From assembly GCA_003505715.1 (NCBI GenBank), contig DNXU01000198.1, positions 1-5,913 of the forward strand: a DNA stretch of 5,913 bases, in the 5' to 3' direction. Numbering within the stretch: position 1 is the stretch's first letter; each line of letters starts with the position of its first letter. Made by a program: the position numbers and the translations under genes. Of this stretch, positions 4,537 through 5,913 are shown piece after piece. The notes beneath the pieces are model-generated. The model did no database searches. It was not told the DNA's origin and saw only the letters and a list, made by a program, of their open reading frames with translations. Source of the DNA: Cyanobacteria bacterium UBA8803 (GTDB taxonomy: Bacteria; Cyanobacteriota; Cyanobacteriia; Cyanobacteriales; Coleofasciculaceae).

Positions 4537-5829
4537 ATGTTTTATGACAGCCGTCGCAATCTGGCACGTTGGTTTACCCTGTCCATGGGCAGTATTTTGG
4601 TTGTCTATACAGGTGCAATCTACTACCAGAAAATAACCGATGAGCTAGAGGCATTGGATCGACTGCTTTACAAAAAAGCCGCACTCATGGCAGCAAGCGT
4701 GCAGTACGAAATGATTGAGGGTCGATTGCAGATAGACTTGGATAACGTTCCCCTCTTGGGCAATAACCCGCAAGCGCTGTCCACTGAAATTGTTTATGCC
4801 CGTTGGTACGATCCCAAAGGGCAATTGCTGCAATTTTACGGAATGCCTCCCAAAAAGCAGTTAATAGTGGCAAATGAGTTTGTCACCATCAAAACTACTC
4901 CTGTCCGGATGGGGAGAAGACTTAAAGGGGAATGGCTTCGTCAGGTAACGCTACCCGTTCAGTATAAAGGAATTGCGATCGGTCATCTTCAGATTGCTTC
5001 CCCCATAATCCCTGTCAAAGAAAAGCTGAGAGAGTTCTTGCTTTTGTTAACATTGTGCGTGCCTGCCACCTTAGGAATTATTGGTATTGGGGGTTGGATT
5101 TTGGCAGGATTGGCAATGCAGCCAATTCGCCAAGCTTACGATCAGCTACAGCGTTTCACCTCTAATGCTTCCCATGAGTTACGCACTCCCTTAGCAGCAG
5201 TTCTTAGTAATGCTCAGGTTGGTTTGCTGGTTCCGCTTGAGCCAGAGCAGCAACACCATTATTTGGAGCAGATCGTAGCGGCAGCGAAGTCTATGAGTAC
5301 CTTGGTTAGTAATCTGCTGCTTCTGGCTCGTCATTCAGGAAGACTCGCCCGTGAATCCTTAAAAGAGGTTGACCTAACCAGTTTGCTTCATGAGCTAGCA
5401 GACTTTTACACTGCCCAAGCTGCTGAAAAACAGCTGAGTTTGAAAAGGGATTTACCTCAGCTAGCAGTGAAATTAATAGCAGAGCCAGACCTTGTGCGTC
5501 AGGCAGTGGTAAATTTGCTCAGTAATGCCTGTAAATATACACCAACTGGCGGTACAGTAAAGTTACGTCTGTTTACCCATTATCATTGGGCAGTGATTCA
5601 GGTCTCAGACAGTGGTGTTGGGATTGCGCAAGCCGATTTGTCCCATATTTTTGAGCGGTTTTACCGAGTGGATACGAAACAATCGCACTCAGCAGGAGGG
5701 TTTGGTTTGGGATTGGCGATCGCTAAGCAAGTCGTTGCAGCCCATGGCGGCCAGATTAAGGTTACCAGCGTAGTCGGAAGTGGCTCAACCTTTCAAATCG
5801 AACTGCCTCTGAGGCGTTGTGAGCGCTGA
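4537..5829 (+). CDS. Membrane sensor histidine kinase
   Basis: The gene encodes 430 residues. It autophosphorylates on His and should pass the phosphate to Asp51 of the adjacent regulator. Order: cytoplasmic tail SRRNLARW, first membrane helix about 14-30, periplasmic sensor of about 135 residues (31-166), second helix about 167-193, a short linker (MQPIRQAYDQLQRF) too brief for a full HAMP domain, H-box FTSNASHELRTPL with His213, dimerisation helices to about 270, then the ATPase domain with N-box NLLSNACKYTP (326-336), G1 DSGVGI (358-363), F-box FERFYR (372-377) and G2 GFGLGLAI (388-395). All catalytic motifs are intact. The sensor domain matches no ligand-binding family I can name, so the signal is unknown. 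The start at 4537 lacks a clear Shine-Dalgarno, but the SRRNLARWFTLSMGS start looks typical of cyanobacterial kinases. HIP1 occurs at 5716. Confidence 0.92.
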   Translation: MFYDSRRNLARWFTLSMGSILVVYTGAIYYQKITDELEALDRLLYKKAALMAASVQYEMIEGRLQIDLDNVPLLGNNPQALSTEIVYARWYDPKGQLLQFYGMPPKKQLIVANEFVTIKTTPVRMGRRLKGEWLRQVTLPVQYKGIAIGHLQIASPIIPVKEKLREFLLLLTLCVPATLGIIGIGGWILAGLAMQPIRQAYDQLQRFTSNASHELRTPLAAVLSNAQVGLLVPLEPEQQHHYLEQIVAAAKSMSTLVSNLLLLARHSGRLARESLKEVDLTSLLHELADFYTAQAAEKQLSLKRDLPQLAVKLIAEPDLVRQAVVNLLSNACKYTPTGGTVKLRLFTHYHWAVIQVSDSGVGIAQADLSHIFERFYRVDTKQSHSAGGFGLGLAIAKQVVAAHGGQIKVTSVVGSGSTFQIELPLRRCER

Positions 5830-5853
5830 GTGGGAGACTTGTGGCTCTCTCAC
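5830..5853 (+). terminator. Hairpin immediately after the kinase stop
   Basis: GTGGGAGA (5830-5837) pairs with TCTCTCAC (5846-5853) through 8 pairs, including one G-U, around an 8-nt loop. It starts one base after the stop codon. No U-tract follows, so it is either a weak terminator or an mRNA-end stabilising stem. Confidence 0.35.
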
Positions 5854-5871
5854 CAGGAGGAACGCAAGTAG

Positions 5872-5885
5872 GCGGTTTTAACCGC
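5872..5885. repeat. Tight palindrome after the two-component operon
   Basis: GCGGTT and AACCGC are perfect 6-bp arms around TT. With the hairpin at 5830-5853 this gives two consecutive stems beyond the kinase. It may be part of the operon's 3' end or an upstream element of the next gene outside the window. Confidence 0.3.
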
Positions 5886-5913
5886 GTAGCACCGTATACT
5901 GTGAATACATGAT

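Noticed and set aside
5855..5860. Strong AGGAGG after the kinase
   Set aside because: No ATG, GTG or TTG lies at a workable distance downstream; the next ATG is at 5909.
5894..5908. NtcA-like GTA...TAC site near the right edge
   Set aside because: The spacer is 9 bp instead of the required 8. TATACT at 5895-5900 could be a -10 box, but no convincing -35 precedes it.

Overview
The window looks like chromosomal DNA of a cyanobacterium. The octamer GCGATCGC (HIP1, a highly repeated cyanobacterial palindrome) occurs five times (positions 1805, 1971, 2127, 4122 and 5716). A C-run/G-run intergenic palindrome of a kind I associate with cyanobacterial genomes lies at 3183-3238. Protein style and moderate GC agree. 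The species cannot be named from this sequence alone.

Layout. (1) On the minus strand, 17-685 is the N-terminal part of a KatE-type haem catalase. It hits a stop codon directly before the conserved W-D-E-A segment, so it is either a broken gene or one with a small frameshift at the window edge. (2) 686-1085 is a 400-bp divergent intergenic region full of short inverted repeats, ending in a 17-codon micro-ORF that stops one base before the next gene. (3) On the plus strand, 1086-2480 encodes a 12-helix APC-superfamily amino acid permease. It is followed after 42 bp by 2523-3164, a class I SAM-dependent methyltransferase domain carried on a lipoprotein signal peptide; the two are probably co-transcribed. 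(4) A GC-rich palindrome lies between convergent genes. (5) On the minus strand, 3237-3626 encodes a small, W-rich, membrane-anchored protein of unknown function. (6) On the plus strand, 3772-4446 and 4537-5829 form a two-component pair, an OmpR-family response regulator and a membrane sensor histidine kinase. (7) The last 84 bp hold two short hairpins and no gene.

How they work together. The kinase and regulator form a complete phosphorelay: periplasmic sensor, His213, Asp51, winged-helix DNA binding. The promoter region shared by the regulator and the small membrane protein has a 24-bp imperfect direct repeat at 40-bp spacing, plausible for binding of a regulator such as this one, though this is unproven. 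The permease and lipoprotein methyltransferase have no obvious shared pathway. The catalase is not evidently linked to the rest beyond sharing a divergent upstream region with the permease.

The observations most worth follow-up are the exported-looking methyltransferase, the catalase break, the micro-ORF whose first residues look like the start of a cyanobacterial GH63-type glucosidase, the direct repeats at 3671-3734, and a hairpin covering the regulator's start codon. No previously undescribed multi-gene system is clearly present.
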